DNA of 64,000 nucleotides from Centroberyx gerrardi (lineage: Eukaryota > Chordata > Actinopteri > Beryciformes > Berycidae): assembly GCF_048128805.1 (NCBI RefSeq), contig NC_136005.1:4349852-4413851 (forward strand), read 5' to 3'. The notes below the pieces were generated by a model. That model was given only the letters and a program-made list of their open reading frames with translations. It ran no database searches and had not been told where the DNA came from. Positions 24,001-36,600 of this stretch are shown in pieces (position 1 is the stretch's first letter; each line of letters begins with the position of its first letter). The translations under genes and the position numbers were made by a program.

Positions 24001-26391
24001 TTCTGGTAACGTTGTTTAAGTGGCTGGTGCATTTGGAGATGCTGAGACAGACAGACACACATACAGATTTTAAAAATATGAAGTTGGAAGATGTCTATGC
24101 TGGAAACCCTGCATAGTTGCAAATAAATCCACCATCCACTGTTTGATGAAAGTAAATAAAATATTAGGAACACCGTCCTAAATCTGAGTTGCAACCCCTT
24201 TTGCACAATCCATGTCTCAAGGCTTATAAATCCGTTTTGAACCTGTCATCTCCCCTTAATGACTGAAGTGGTTTTACTAGATGATATCACTAACGACGAC
24301 AGCTGTCACCTGGTTAGATCGTTTAATTTAAGGAGTAGGTGTCCCCAGTGTCAAGCTAAGAATTTATGTTTGCACATAAATTTGCTTTGCATCTCATTCT
24401 CTAGCAACCATCCACTAAACATGCAACATAATGTAGATGGTTAAAAACATTATACAGAAAAAACAAACAAAAGCTGAAAACCATTAACGCTGACATTCAT
24501 GCCATGTTGACCCTTCCTCTTCCTGGCCCAGGTGGATCGTGGGTATGGAGTGTGACGGAGAAGGCCAGATCCCTGCTGGTTCAGAGAGAGGCCAGCACCC
24601 TCAACACCCTCCTCTTCATCTACTTGATTTTGTGAGTAGCGCTCCTCTCCTCCCCTCTCCTCTCTCCCCCCCTCCCTTTTAATCTCATGCTTTTATCTTC
24701 CCTAGCTGCTAATCTGGATCTACTTAGAATCCTATCTCAGTAATTACTAAGCAGTCGCTCTCTGAGGACGTTCAAAAAGTTTTCACACCCACTTTTATTT
24801 TTGAGAAATTGGCCAAAGCCTCCTGAGGTTTGTTAGCAGTATTAGTGCAAGTCAGTGAGGGTTGTTACTCGTTACTTACTATGCATCTGATTTTTTGCTT
24901 CTTTTGTTACTTACTGGAAACTACCCCAATTTCTCAAAAACAAAATCCTAGTGTGATAAGTTTTTGAGTGTTGCGAACAAATTTTTGATTATTTACCTAA
25001 GAAATGCTGAAGCTTCCCTTTTTTTGAAATTGTCTTTTCACCCATTAAATCTCACTTTTTCTTTGTATCTCTGCTTGTCCACTGTTGGTCTCGGGAGTTC
25101 ATATCACACACTGGCCTCAAATTAAAAGCTGCCTCATGGTGCTGATATGATATATCTATTAGTGTAGGGCTGGGTATCAGAGAGCAGTACTAGGTGCTAT
25201 CACTATCAATTTTAAGTGATGAAAAGCTTCAAAAAGTTAATTTCTTAAAATGAAAGCTCAGGTTTTCTTGTTTATGGGAATTTGTACTGAGAAATGAACT
25301 GAATGTGGTCTTATAACTTAAGTACGGACAGCATGAACAAATGTTAAGCAGAAAAAAATGCACTATTTTGCTTTATGATATGTGCCTTCATTCAATAAAA
25401 CTTGAATTGAAATGTTTCCTATGATGCCCAGCCCTGTAGTAATCTGAGCTGGTCGTAGTGGCCGGTTCATACATGTTCAGATTATCTAGGAAGTGAATCT
25501 GCTGAAATGAGATTAAGGGGAAAAGCCTCATTAGCGACGTATCGAATCATACAGGCTGCAGCGTCAGTGTCACCCGCTCTGGAATGCTCTCTTTGAAGAT
25601 AATGAGAGGCTGCTGTCTAGGAAATATAATTTACTTGGCTTGCGGGACCACGGCTGGGTGTTGAAAAGGCAGCGAATGTGACTTGGTGTATATTTTGTGT
25701 GTGTTGCAGGGTGGTGCTGCTGCTGCTGTCTTCAGGTTACATCGGCCTGCGTATCGTGGCTCTGGAGGAGCAGCTGACGTCCCTGGGTGCCCTGCCCGAG
25801 TTCGCCCTACAGAGCGGGTAAACAAAAAAAACATCTTTGCTCTCAGTCTTTCTCTTCTTCTCTCTCAGTGGCTGCCTTTCTTTCTTTCTTTCTTTGACCC
25901 TCTTTCTCACTTCTTTCTCTCTTGCACACAGTCTCTCACACACACATTCTCACAAAAAGCACAAAGCAACCCTGACATGGCTGTCGTCTTTTGCACTATA
26001 CCACAGTACAGGATGTAAATATATTTCAAACTCCTTCTGGGTCCTCAGATAAACTGTCTGTTTTGAATAAATGAAAGGGTTTGCAAAGCTATTCATTCCA
26101 GGAATATCACTAAAGGCATGCATTGATGATGTATTGTTTTGATTAGGTGTGATTTCACAGTCTAGCTATCTAGGGCATGATAGATATTCCCCCTTATCTG
26201 GTGATCACACTCGCACAACTGGCTTTGTTTTGAGGAAGCAGGCTCTCTCAGAAAAATTCCCTTTATAGGTGCAGCCTGCCATGACACCAAGTAGGAATTG
26301 TTAGGTGTGTATTAAGTGGAAGCTTGTTTTTGTCATGCCATACTCAACTGGTTCTGTCTTGTTTCTTTTTCTTAGGTACCAAGACACATAA
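8360..26391 (+). CDS. GRAM-domain, single-pass membrane protein (GRAMD2/GRAMD3 family), 13 coding exons
   Basis: Family members sit in the ER and bind phosphoinositides or sterols at ER-plasma-membrane contacts through the GRAM domain; that role is inferred here. Exons: 8360-8451, 19933-20112, 20520-20583, 20936-21008, 21509-21612, 21779-21877, 22096-22167, 22464-22532, 23006-23102, 23727-23816, 24532-24631, 25710-25817, 26376-26391. All junctions are GT-AG and in phase; the product is 387 residues. Residues 1-112 are basic and low complexity. The GRAM domain spans about 119-228 (FHKLFPDIPESE; ICALQKEVPYHGRLYI; LLVPNALSIRT; FLFVSLRNRESCYQLL). The linker has SSAENSFD and Ser-rich runs. A membrane segment lies at about 340-360 with a short tail. 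There is no VASt domain, which excludes GRAMD1. The linker favours GRAMD2B, but the short C-terminus recalls GRAMD2A. The first exon is the least certain: an alternative 5' exon inside the 11.5-kb intron 1 is possible. Confidence 0.88.
10022..10183 (+). mobile_element. tRNA-derived SINE (plus strand)
   Basis: The head contains an A-box-like 'tagagtggctaagtggtt' and a B-box-like 'gattcaatccc', the two internal polymerase III promoter elements. The body carries 'gtaagtcgctctgcatacga' followed by 'gcatcagttaaa', a core widely shared among fish SINEs. Confidence 0.7.
11732..11759. repeat. (CA)n microsatellite
   Basis: Uninterrupted CA dinucleotides in intron 1 of the GRAM-domain gene. Confidence 0.95.
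13720..13902 (-). mobile_element. tRNA-derived SINE (minus strand)
   Basis: It reads as the reverse complement of the SINE family at 10022: body 'tttggctgatgctcttgtcc' then 'agagcaacttac' at the left, and a diverged tRNA-like head ending at 'ctcggccac' on the right. Confidence 0.6.
16101..16142. repeat. (GT)n microsatellite
   Basis: Perfect GT run of about 21 units in intron 1 of the GRAM-domain gene. Confidence 0.95.
18040..18087. repeat. Compound (CT)n(GT)n microsatellite
   Basis: A CT run passes directly into a GT run of similar length. Confidence 0.95.
20597..20834. repeat. 238-bp foldback MITE in intron 3 of the GRAM-domain gene
   Basis: Terminal 'aactctta'/'taagagtt' and about 90-base arms ('aacacatccgtgtgtcta' on the left, 'tagacacatggatgtgtt' on the right) form an inverted repeat. 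The left end starts only about 13 bases after the splice donor at 20583/20584. A diverged relative is at 5105-5240. Confidence 0.65.
21017..21057. repeat. (CA)n microsatellite next to a splice donor
   Basis: The CA run begins eight bases after the exon 4 boundary at 21008. Confidence 0.95.
23140..23195 (-). repeat. SINE core fragment
   Basis: 'aggcatttagctgacgctgt' followed by 'tatccagagtgcagtac' is the reverse complement of the SINE core seen at 10022. The tRNA head is not preserved. Confidence 0.5.
23822..23870. repeat. (CA)n/(CAGA) microsatellite
   Basis: Interrupted CA run just downstream of the exon 10 donor. Confidence 0.9.
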
Positions 26392-28785
26392 CCCTCATTG
26401 GCTGAAGGAGAGATTGGTTGACTGATGATTGGAGGATGTTTTTGGCCTCTTCCCAGCAGAACCCAACGGGAGAACGTCCATCTGCTCAGACTGTGCTCCC
26501 AACACGGCCCAGAGGAAGAGCGGCCAACCTGTGCAATTTCAGAGACGACTCGCTAACTTGAGATAGTGGGCCAACTTGAAGGGCTATACCTCCTCCTAGT
26601 GCAGTAGACGAAGGACATGCCACGACTTAGTCACACAGAGCCAAGCCAACATGCACACACACGCACACACACACACACTGCCTGGTTGCAGTGTGTCTCT
26701 GTGGTTCAAACCAAAGCCAAATGGCCCACGCTAGCCAAGTTGACGGGCGCTTGTCTGACAAAAACTGTTCCACATCTGTGAACTTGTGTTATCCATCTAC
26801 CTTCATACATATTCTCCTTCCTGAGCATGCGGTCTGAACAGGGCTATACCAATCAACATTAGCCTGCTGTAGTGCTTTTATTTACTGCACCTCAACACCG
26901 GAGACGTAGTGCTATGCATAGCCAAAGATGCACACAGTGCACGTCTTTTGCATGAGTGCACGGAGATGACCCTTAATGCTTTTCTGTCTCCTGTTTACCC
27001 TCCCAACCACCTACCGCATTTTATCAGGGTTATATACAAATCTGTATTTTAATCTTTCCACTCAGTAACTGTTGGGTACTTCTCTTTGAATGGTTCTAAT
27101 CTTCGTAATCAGCTGTGGGTTGAAATGACGATAGCTGAAATCTCAAATTCGGATCAGCCCGCAGAGGCGGCCATGTTGAACTTGATACTCTCCTGATGGT
27201 CTCATCCTCTCTCTCTTTCTCTTCTCCAATCATCACTGATTGCAGTATTAATTCCCTGGCATTCGGCATGATTTAAACCCATTTAATGATCAATGCTCAG
27301 TGGTTAGTTTCCCTCCAGTCTCGACTGGATGAACGCGTCATCAATGCACAAATATCTAGTACGATCGGGCATAAGGCTGTCGTCTCGTAGGCGCCGATTT
27401 GTTTTTCTACATGCAGATTTTCTATTACTTTGGTCTTCTAAAGTAGATTTGATACATGGATACTCTGTCTGGTTCAGATATCTGTCAATGTACTGTCTAC
27501 CAGGAAAAGAAATGATGACCATGTTGTGTCAAAGCAAACGAAAGTACGTACCTCTTGTCCTTGACAGGCCTCTCAAGGAACAAGTGGCATTTCTAGATGT
27601 TTCAGGTGATTTAAAGTAGCACCAATACTGTATTTGTAATGTTCATGCATGTGTCTAGAACATCGACACTTGACTGATATATGCACACTCATTCTAGTCA
27701 CCTTATGAGAAGAACTTTTTTAAAGCTATTAACTATCAAAACCACACTGTTACTGTAAGGTCCAAGTTTCAACAGCAACAAAACAGTGGTCCAAAAAAAG
27801 AAATTTCAATATGCAACAAATGATTATGCATGGCAAAAAAGTAGTAATTTTGTTGATTTCTTTTTGTTCTGTTTTTAAATGGAGTTTGATGTTTGTGGGG
27901 AGGAAATTATGTAGAAAAAAAAAAGTGAAAGGAATAGCTCATGCGAGCGAGCGCACTTTAAAAAGATGTGATGTGCCTGTCACAATCCAAAGACATCACA
28001 TTTGGTTTGAGAAGGAAGGGCAAAGCCGGCGTTCTGTGGTATCTGAAGGTGCTAAGACCTTTTTTTATTCTTTTCACTCAGGGGTGGTGGGCACTACCTG
28101 CCACGTGGTTTTAGGTTCACGACTCTTGCTCTTTCCTTTTGTCATTTCAAAGTCTAGTGCTCGGGGTGGGGTTCACATACATCTTTGGAGTTTCTCAAAT
28201 GTCCCTCGGAAAAAGAACGGTCTCCATTTTCCACTGAGAATCACAAATGTGACTTTAACTTTTGTCAGTCTCCTTGATTGATGTAACTGAATTCAGCTTT
28301 CTCAGAATGCGTGTTTTCTTTTTTTCCCTCTCATAATCCTTTTAAACTAACTGAACATATCCACACTGCATCTCAATGACTTAACATCACCCTTGTTGTG
28401 GAAATTCTCCTGATCTGTTTTGACAAGGTGTAGCAAGTGTTATGCTACGTCCCGTTTCAGGGAAGCTGCATTCAAATGTTAAGCCAAGGTTTTTGTCAAC
28501 ATGCCATACACAGTACTGTCAGTTGTCATAATCCCCCACCAGGGGGCAGCACACACAAACCCACTGTCCTCGAAAGGACTCAATGCAAGAATCTCAATGA
28601 TGAGGGCAGTATTTGTGTGGTTTTGCACTATTCAAAGTGTTGTAAATAATTTTTGTATCGATTGTTAATGTCCTTAATTCTACTATGGTCCTATATATTT
28701 ATTTGCATTCTGTGTAATTCAAAGTAGTCTCTGTGAGATGGCTTTGCTATTGTTCAAAATAAATCAACTGTTGCAAGGAGTAAAT
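26392..28785 (+). other. 3' UTR of the GRAM-domain gene
   Basis: After the TAA at 26389-26391 there is no further splice structure or conserved frame. A canonical AATAAA lies at 28758-28763 and the cleavage site is expected shortly after it. A CA microsatellite occurs near 26651-26680. The open frames in this interval match no known protein. Confidence 0.6.
28758..28763 (+). promoter_or_regulatory. AATAAA poly(A) signal
   Basis: The hexamer sits in 'caaaataaatcaactg' about 2.37 kb after the stop codon. It is the best candidate for ending the GRAM-domain transcript, because the following sequence changes to repeat-rich intergenic DNA. Confidence 0.5.
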
Positions 28786-29916
28786 GATGCTTTTCTTGTT
28801 TTCTGTCATTGCCCTGTTTGTAATGAGGTTCCTACACCAGTGTTAAAGTGTCAAATGGAAAATGAATTTGACCATGTCAAGTTAAAGAGTTGCACAGGTT
28901 CTCTGGAAAAGTGTAAAAAATATCAAGTCCCAATACACAAAACATGCATTATGTAGCTATAGACCTAAATGCATTTTACACACTGAGATTTGTTGTTGTG
29001 ATGAATCTTCATCACTGTGTGGCCGAGCTCAGCCACACTGCCCAGCCACCACATCAGCACACTGAGAACCAACTCCTTTTCAAATTCAGTCATCTGTAAT
29101 TTTGGAATGGAAAAAGTGCAGGAATCCTCTTGTTACAGCATTTCCAGTGTAGATTATCCATGGTTGGGCTAAAGCCTATTGGGAATGTGAGTGTAGAAGG
29201 TCTTATTTTCTGGATTCGGGAAATCATTTAGACTCAACAAGGAATCGAAAGGTAAAACTTATTGTCCAGAAAAGCCTCCATTTAATGAGGCTTTCTCCAT
29301 TGTGTTGTGCCTCCTGTATGTGGAGTAAGACCACCATCTAGTGGAGAATTGAAGTATCTTATTTCATTTTTGAATTGGATATTTTTATTATTTTTAATCC
29401 AGCTCAGTGCCCCCCCAAAGGGTTTTAAAGGTGTTCCTGGTGTTTCTCAGCAAAATGAGTGGTAGTTTAGTCAGTTATTTCATTTATTGGAAGTTAGCAT
29501 TCGTACAGAATATATAGTAATGACTTTTTTGATCTGAGGTTTCACACTTTCCACTGTTATCTCCACACCTACAGTACAGACAACAAACATCTCCTGAAAT
29601 GGACGTCCCAAAACGTACTCAAATGGGGGTTTGTAGTCTACCGTATCTATCTGGGGGTCCTTGGTAATTTAGTCTGCTACCTGCCACTGTCTGCCACACA
29701 TGCTTGTCTGCTTGCTGCACATTGACAACCACTAGATGGCAGAATTAGCATTGCAGTTGGAGTTTGTAGGGGGGGCAAGAGCATTCTGACAACCAGTATC
29801 CACCATCTTCATACTGCATTTTCCTTACCATACCAATAAGTAATGTGACACAGCCTAGTATATTTTAAGTCAAAAATGAGTTTCACTGTATTATTATGAA
29901 ATATTAACATTCCAAA

Positions 29917-30097
29917 CCACTGTTTTTCAGTCCTGGTCCTCAGGATCCAGAGTGCTGCTGGTTTTCTGTCCCACCAGGTAGGTGATCGCAGTTAATTGCA
30001 TTCATCTTGCATCCCAGGTGTAAAATAGTCCCTGATCAGATGGCTAATGAAAACCAGCAGGGCTCTGGGTCCCGAGGACTGGGATTGAAAACCACCG
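29917..30097. repeat. Foldback MITE (~180 bp)
   Basis: The left arm 'cagtcctggtcctcaggatc' is matched in reverse complement by 'gggtcccgaggactgg' on the right. The inner parts 'gctgctggttttc' and 'gaaaaccagcag' also pair. This resembles the common fish palindromic MITE that starts with 'tggtcctggaggacc'. Confidence 0.6.
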
Positions 30098-30354
30098 ATG
30101 TAATGTGTTACATTATCAGGGAGGTATTGTATTAATGTATTCATCTGTTAGGTAAGGTATTGCACAAAGTGAGCTGACCCACAAATATCTGGGGCAAAAA
30201 TGTTAACCTGACACAAAACGTTACTATTTTGTAAGTAAAGGGCTCAAGATAAATAATTTCAGTAATAGTTAATGGTGAGTTTTACGTTTACGGCGCCAAT
30301 CATTTTGTCAGAGACGGTGTCACATTTGTCGAATGTCTCATTTTGGAATAAACC

Positions 30355-31105
30355 TGTGCCCGGTTGCACAAAAACTCTTAGTTAAGTTTTATACCTTAAG
30401 TTCTCTTTAAGGTTCACCTTAAACTCAGGTGAGTTGCACAAAACCCCCTTATCTCCCCCCTCAGGGAATATCCTTAGATAAATCTGCAGATAAGGAAAGA
30501 TCCTTAAGTCATCCTTATATTATTGCTGATGGGTTGCACAAAGCCCCTTAAGGGAATTTCCTTTCCTTAAATGTTAAGGGGCCTCCCATCTCTTAAGTAT
30601 TTGTGCCATTTTTATATTGCTATTATTTTGAAATTCATTAATATTACAGTCAAAGAAAATGACTTATTATGTGTAGGAGGCTTCAGGCTGGCTAGCCAAA
30701 TATGCTTCCAGTGTTTTTGTTGGCAAGATTGAAATCCACCAAGCTAGCAGCTTGTTCAATGCATTTTCCCATTAGCTAGCTTGCAGCCAGTCCGTTTCTA
30801 GTACACAAAAAATGATACATAGTCTGCATGAAATAAGTATCTATGACAAGGTTTGGTGTCACAAAAATGTAAACTTTGATGAAATTGCAAGGGGAGTTGT
30901 AAGTTTTGTAGATGTTTCAAAATAATAGCGATCTCTGCTGAGCCTGCAGATCTCGCAGAACGGTTGCCACGGTAACGAGGGACTCAACTGTGTTGGTACA
31001 GCTGAAACTGTAAAACACTAAATACAAGCCCTTAGCTGAGGAGATCATTTTAGGGGCTTCGTGCAACGCTCGTAAAGAAACCCCTTAGGGGGGCTCAGCC
31101 CCTAA
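30355..31105. mobile_element. Harbinger-like non-autonomous element
   Basis: The left part repeats 'ggttgcacaaaa' and 'ttgcacaaagccccttaa', and the right end has 'aggggcttcgtgcaacgct' with an Ala/Gly-poor AT-rich interior. Inverted 'TTGCACRAAGCCCCTTA'-type ends suggest a PIF/Harbinger MITE. The boundaries are approximate and no transposase remains. Confidence 0.4.
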
Positions 31106-31124
31106 TAAGAATGTGACATGCATA

Positions 31125-31705
31125 CAGTGCCTTGCAAAAGTGTTCAACCCCCCTGCTAAATCACTCATTTCACTGGATAACAATTAATACATTAATATTT
31201 TTCTATATATGATATTTTAATTTACAACAATAATACTTTTAATGAATTACTAGTAAGTAACATGAGTTTTACACCACAAAGTATTTTTTAAGAAAATGAA
31301 AAATTGGATATGCTGTTTGCAAAAGTATTCAACCCCTTTCACTTTGGCAAACCTCAGTTCAGTTAGGTACACAATGTTACCTTCAGAAGCAACCTACGGT
31401 AATTAGTTGGGTGGTCTATTGTAGTGTATAATAATAATGGTTCAGAATGAACAATCACAGATTTCAATATAATACACCTGTTTTAGAGAGGACCCTCAGT
31501 TAGTTAATAAAACCGGAGGCAAAGACTCAAATCATAATGACCAGAACTTTCCAAAGTAAGTAAAAGATCAAGTTATAGCAAAGCAGATATGAGGAGAAAT
31601 GTACAAAACATTGTTTCAGTCTCTGAACCACATGGGGACAGTTCACCTTATCATCAAGCTATGAATGAATGTGGGCAAAACAGAAGCTGCCTTGGCATTA
31701 TAACT
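31125..31705 (+). mobile_element. Degenerate Tc1-like element, 5' portion
   Basis: It starts with 'cagtgccttgcaaaagtgtt' plus 'caacccccct', and has a second internal 'tgcaaaagtattcaacccc' about 190 bases on. These are the hallmarks of the 5' end of a common fish Tc1/mariner family. No intact transposase frame is seen. Confidence 0.5.
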
Positions 31706-31740
31706 ATGTGGTCTTGACTACCTGTCCACTTTCTCACCTG

Positions 31741-31742
<2 letters not shown>

Positions 31743-31792
<50 letters not shown>
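31743..31792. repeat. (CT)n microsatellite
   Basis: Perfect TC/CT run of about 24 units. Confidence 0.95.
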
Positions 31793-31795
<3 letters not shown>

Positions 31796-33002
31796 CGACT
31801 CCATCCTGCTCTCTCTCCTTCTCTCCCTCTCTATCCTCCTCTCTCCCTCTTTGTGCTGTCAACCAAAAGGCAAATATAACAACCAAACAGAGTATTTATA
31901 ATCTAATAAGAGGTATAAATTGATCCATATCAATTTATAACATTATTCTAATTGAATATTGGGTTGCTGTGGGCAATGCAGTCAGGTAACGTCATTTTGA
32001 CCTTACTCTCTCACCTGAACCTGGCTGTTTTCTTGAAAAAAAAAAAAAAGTATATCCATCTATGGAAAAACAGACATTTCCAATGAGTGAGGGTTTGTTC
32101 CAATGCTTCAATTCACTGTCCATAAATGTACTGTAAATATACCATAAAGCCCAATTCTATCAGAATAAGAAACATTGTGACTACTTTAACTAAAATAATA
32201 AAGTGCATCAGTTAAAATCTCCCCAAAAGACCACCTGAAGACCTCATGACCTTGAAAAACACTTTAGAAAACTTAATGCTGTGATGCATTAAGTATCAAT
32301 AACTTTTGAAAATTGGAGATTTTTGCGATTTTGACAATTTTGACGATTGGATGACAAGCACTATTTTCTGAAAATGGCTCAGAAAAACCCACTTATCTTC
32401 AATGTGCCTGGACATCCCATACAGTTTCTGAATGGTCTAGGTGTCTAGATTCTGGGTCTAGAGTTTCATGAGGCTGTGATTATCCTAGAGCTCACAATAG
32501 GTCATTTTATACAGTAAGGTCAAGTTTTAAAAAATGCTGTCATCACATTGAAATGGTTACTATGAGGCCATATTTCATCACACATGAATGCAATTGGGCT
32601 CTTTGGATTCACAAGAGTCTCAGCTTTGTAGCCATACCCAATTTCTACAATTCCATGACTGTTTAGGTACCACAGTGTGCAGAAATAGGGAAAGAAAAAA
32701 AGGCGAGAATAACATCTTTTCACTGCATGCAGAACACTGTGTCTTTAGGACCCTGGAGCTCATATACCCTATGTAGCTGACATATGTCAGACATGGCTGT
32801 AAAGCTAAGACCCTTGCGGTTCTAATGAGCCCAGTTTCATTCAGATATCTTGATGTGAGAGGTCAAGGGACCCGTTTGAAAATAGTCATGCCCATTTACC
32901 TTTGTCAAAAACTTCGCCGACTTTGGAGTGTGTGTTGATGGAGTGTTGATTGAGCTCGCGAGAGCTTGTCAAACACGGACTGCGCCGCGGACCCGGTACC
33001 GG

Positions 33003-33459
33003 TGTTACAGTTTAACTCGTTTCTAGATTAACTGGTGACCGTAGCTTGAATGCGGAGCGACGGCAGATGTTGCAACCAAGAAGAGAAACTTTAGCTGACC
33101 TCACGAATACCTTAATAATTTCTGTGCCAATTGTAACTGTCATTTCAATAAATATTCATCTGATTGTGATGTCGATCTGTAAGTTTTTTAATGCAGCTGA
33201 GCTCGTGACAGTCATCAACCGCATTTTGAATGTTTCCCAGGGGGCAATTGCTCAAACTTCACTTTATATAGACTTACATCTACAACTGAACAGCCGACAC
33301 GATACAAGCGTTTCCTGGTTTGAACAATACAGCCAGATTAACTTGTGACCATGCACAGTATAGCGTTGCAGCGCTTTTCCAACTAATGCACTATCATTTA
33401 GAGATTCGTTTCAGAGAACAGTAGCCTACTGTACTCCTTTATAATTCAATCCACGGTGT
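33003..33459. repeat. Ginger1 left terminal inverted repeat
   Basis: It matches the right repeat in reverse complement, e.g. 'gaccgtagcttgaatgcgg' and 'gtactcctttataattcaat'. About 24 extra bases follow the terminal TGTTACAG compared with the right end. Confidence 0.85.
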
Positions 33460-33604
33460 TTGTAATTGTTTGTAATGACAAAATGAAAGTTTCATTAGGC
33501 TATGTTAAATTTGTGAAGAAAATAACTCAACAAAAAAGACGCAGAAAAAAACAAATACACCCCAATTTCTCAATGTTCATACGTCAAAATGTCTCGGTCT
33601 TCAT

Positions 33605-33634
33605 CCAATCACCTGGAAGTCTATGGTATATAAA
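33605..33634 (+). promoter_or_regulatory. CCAAT and TATA boxes of the Ginger1 gene
   Basis: CCAAT at 33605-33609 and TATATAAA at 33627-33634 lie 64-93 bases upstream of the ATG at 33698, outside the inverted repeat. The spacing suits a short 5' UTR. Confidence 0.5.
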
Positions 33635-33697
33635 TTGGAGCAGAATTCAGAACCGTGTTGGAAGAAGGAGTAACGTGTCTGGGATTGTCAAACAAAA

Positions 33698-36600
33698 ATG
33701 GATCCTGTGATTGTGAGAGAATTGATGGACTACAAAGTCCATAATGGATTCCCTCAGGGAATCTCAAAACAACAGAGATATGTGATCAAAAGAAGAGCAA
33801 CAAACTTCACAATGAAGGGTAGATATAATCCTACAATATCCTGTAATTGTAGTGTTAGCCCAATCTGTGCTCAACAGTTCATGAGCTCTATCCTCACCAG
33901 ATGGAGAGCTTTACTACATATGTCGTAGAAAGCAAAATAAAGAGGAGCACCTGGCTAAGGTGGTTTCAACTGCCAAGGAGGCAGATGCAGTATTCAAGGA
34001 ATTCCATTCCAGTAGTTTTGGGGCACACTGTGGTGTTGAAAAAACCCACCATGCCATAATCAGCAGATACTACTGGCCTGGTATGGAAGCTAACATCTGC
34101 AAATGGGTAAGTTAACAGGGGAATTCAATCTACCCCAAAATTTCACATGTACAAAATAAAACCTAGTAGAATGGAATCTGTATTTGGGATTATGATGAAC
34201 TGTATGAAGTTCAATCACCATCATGTGTGTAAGGAAGCACAAGGCCTGTGATGATAAATTTGTGGGCATTCCTTTTTTTAGATTGCTCAATGCCCAGATT
34301 GCCAATCCAAGCGAGCAAATCTCAAGGAGAAAAGTCAGTACAACCCAATAGAGGTGAGTTCATTTGTTTTACTAAGTGTTCTTGTCAACACTCAATATTG
34401 AGTCATGCCTCATGCTCATCTAATTATCTCTTTCAGATCACAGAGCCATTTGAGCTTGTGGGGATGGACCTGGTCAAATTGACAGTAACTGAGGGTGGTA
34501 ACCAGTACATTTGCGTAATGGTTGATTATTTCACAAAATGGGCTGAGGCCTACCCTCTAAAAAGTAAGTCAGCAGAGGAGGTCACCAATTGCATTCTTGA
34601 TTTTGTATACAAATTTGGTGCACCTCAAAGACTGCTTACAGACCAGGGCACAGAGTTCAAAAATAAGGTACATTTTAAATAAACAACATTCATCATATCC
34701 TAGTATGACATATCCACGCTGACTTTTTTTTTCACTACAATGAACAAATGGAAGGTGAACCGTCAACTCTGTGAACGGCTGGGCATCCGGAGGAGCTTTT
34801 GTTCACCGTACCATCCACAAACAAATGGTCTTGTGGAAAAGCTCAATGGCACCATCCAAAGGTAAGTAAAACCTTGCTCAAATCTACACCTAAATCCACC
34901 CACATGGATATCATGAATGCTAATGAGTTAATTTTACAACATCAAATGACCTATATTAATGTTCATGTATGGAATATTTCAGGTCCCTCAACAAGCTAGC
35001 GAGGGATCACCCCAAGAAGTGGGATGAGTATCTTGCCCCAATCGTGTTCGGTCTCCGGACAAAGAAACAGCTGACTACGAAGTACAGCCCATACTTCCTA
35101 ATGTTTGGCAGGGAGGCAAGATACCCGTCTCAGGTGCCAATGGAATATGCAGTAAGAGGCTCTAATTGTTTCTGGGGTTTACAGATGGCAGTCTTGGTAA
35201 TTTGGCTGACTTCATTTATTAACATTAGTACTTTTGTACTTGTAGATCTCAGCAGAAAAGGTTGAGACCATGGCAAAGGAGGAGGTGGTTTTTGAGGGCC
35301 TCAAATCCCAAAACAACACCTATGTTGAGGTGAAGGCAAATGTGACAAGGTCACAGCAGAAAATAAGGCGCAGAAAGGAGGAAACTGGTGAAGATGACTA
35401 CTTCACACCTGGGGACATTGTTCTCAGAGAGAACATTAGAGAACAGCAGCGGAAGGGAGGAAAAATGGCCAGTGACATGCTGGGGCCATTCACTGTGGTG
35501 AGCCTTGATGGGAAAATGGCAACCCTGAGAGGCTCCTCAAATGCAACTTCTACAGCAAATATAGACCAGCTGACTCACTTCATAGAGCCAGAGGAGAGGA
35601 TTCCAGCAAAGCTGAGAAGATTTGAAGGATCCTCTCCTCTGGCCTCTCCATTCCATGTTCCTGCCTGTATATTGTCCCCCCCCCGGTCTCTCACTCAGTG
35701 TCACAACCTGGCTCATAAGGCCATGACAAAAACGGGAGACTCAAAGGTTAAACAAAGTAATTTATTTTTACAAACTGAAACCAATTAAACTCATACAAAA
35801 ACATATGGAGTGTGGAGGTCAGTGGAGTCAGTAGTGTAGGGTGTGCATGAGTGCAGGTAGTGTGTGAGTGTTGAGAGGTGCATATAAACAAAGTAAAAGA
35901 AAGAACTAAAGAGGAAACTAAAGCAGCCACAGCCAACCGGGAGCCTGCAAGGGAAAAGAGAGAGAGACGCCAACAAATATATATACACTGGAGACACCGG
36001 GCCCAGGTGTTCCCAGTTGACGCTGACGATCCCCTGCCCCTCCCACCAGGTATCTGAAACACAAATAGTCAAGACAGATGGCAGGAAAGGGCAGGGGTCG
36101 TCACACTCAGCCACCCAGAAAACCACCCTGATGCTGCCAGCACCCCTCCCACCATCCACTCTCCTGCAACAGCCACATTGCCTCTCCTAACAGAGAGTCA
36201 TGTCACACACCCCAGCGACAGCAATGGTATTTAAAGCTTACAGTAATGTCACAAACATTATATTCCATGTTGACTTTCTACTCTATGCAAAAGACTTAAA
36301 TGGTTTCACTTTCCAGTGATCAAAGACATTTGGAATGGGGCAAAGGGCGAAGTCGTATGGGCAAAGATGGGTCCCTACAAGGTCTTCACTGCAGACCTCC
36401 AGAGCCTTGCCCCTGAGAAGGAATTGGAGAGTGAGGTATTGCATTTTTATTGATTTTAAGCTTTTGATAGCCTTACTTCATATTTTGACTAATTGAATTA
36501 TAAATGACAGAATGTTACAGTTAATCATTTTATATGTGCAGATCTTGAATGCCTATTTCACATGGCTGGCGAGAGGCAGCAATGCGAGGGTACATGTTGT

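Larger units (their letters stand above)
28790..32998. other. Intergenic region between GRAM-domain gene and Ginger1
   Basis: No host coding sequence is recognised. It holds a foldback MITE (29917-30097), a Harbinger-like MITE (30355-31105), a Tc1-like fragment (31125-31705) and a CT microsatellite. The remainder, 31800-32998, is AT-rich and I could not classify it. Confidence 0.5.

Noticed and set aside
27811..28281. 156-codon open frame in the GRAM-gene 3' UTR
   Set aside because: Composition is not protein-like, no motif is recognised, and it lies within a continuous 3' UTR.
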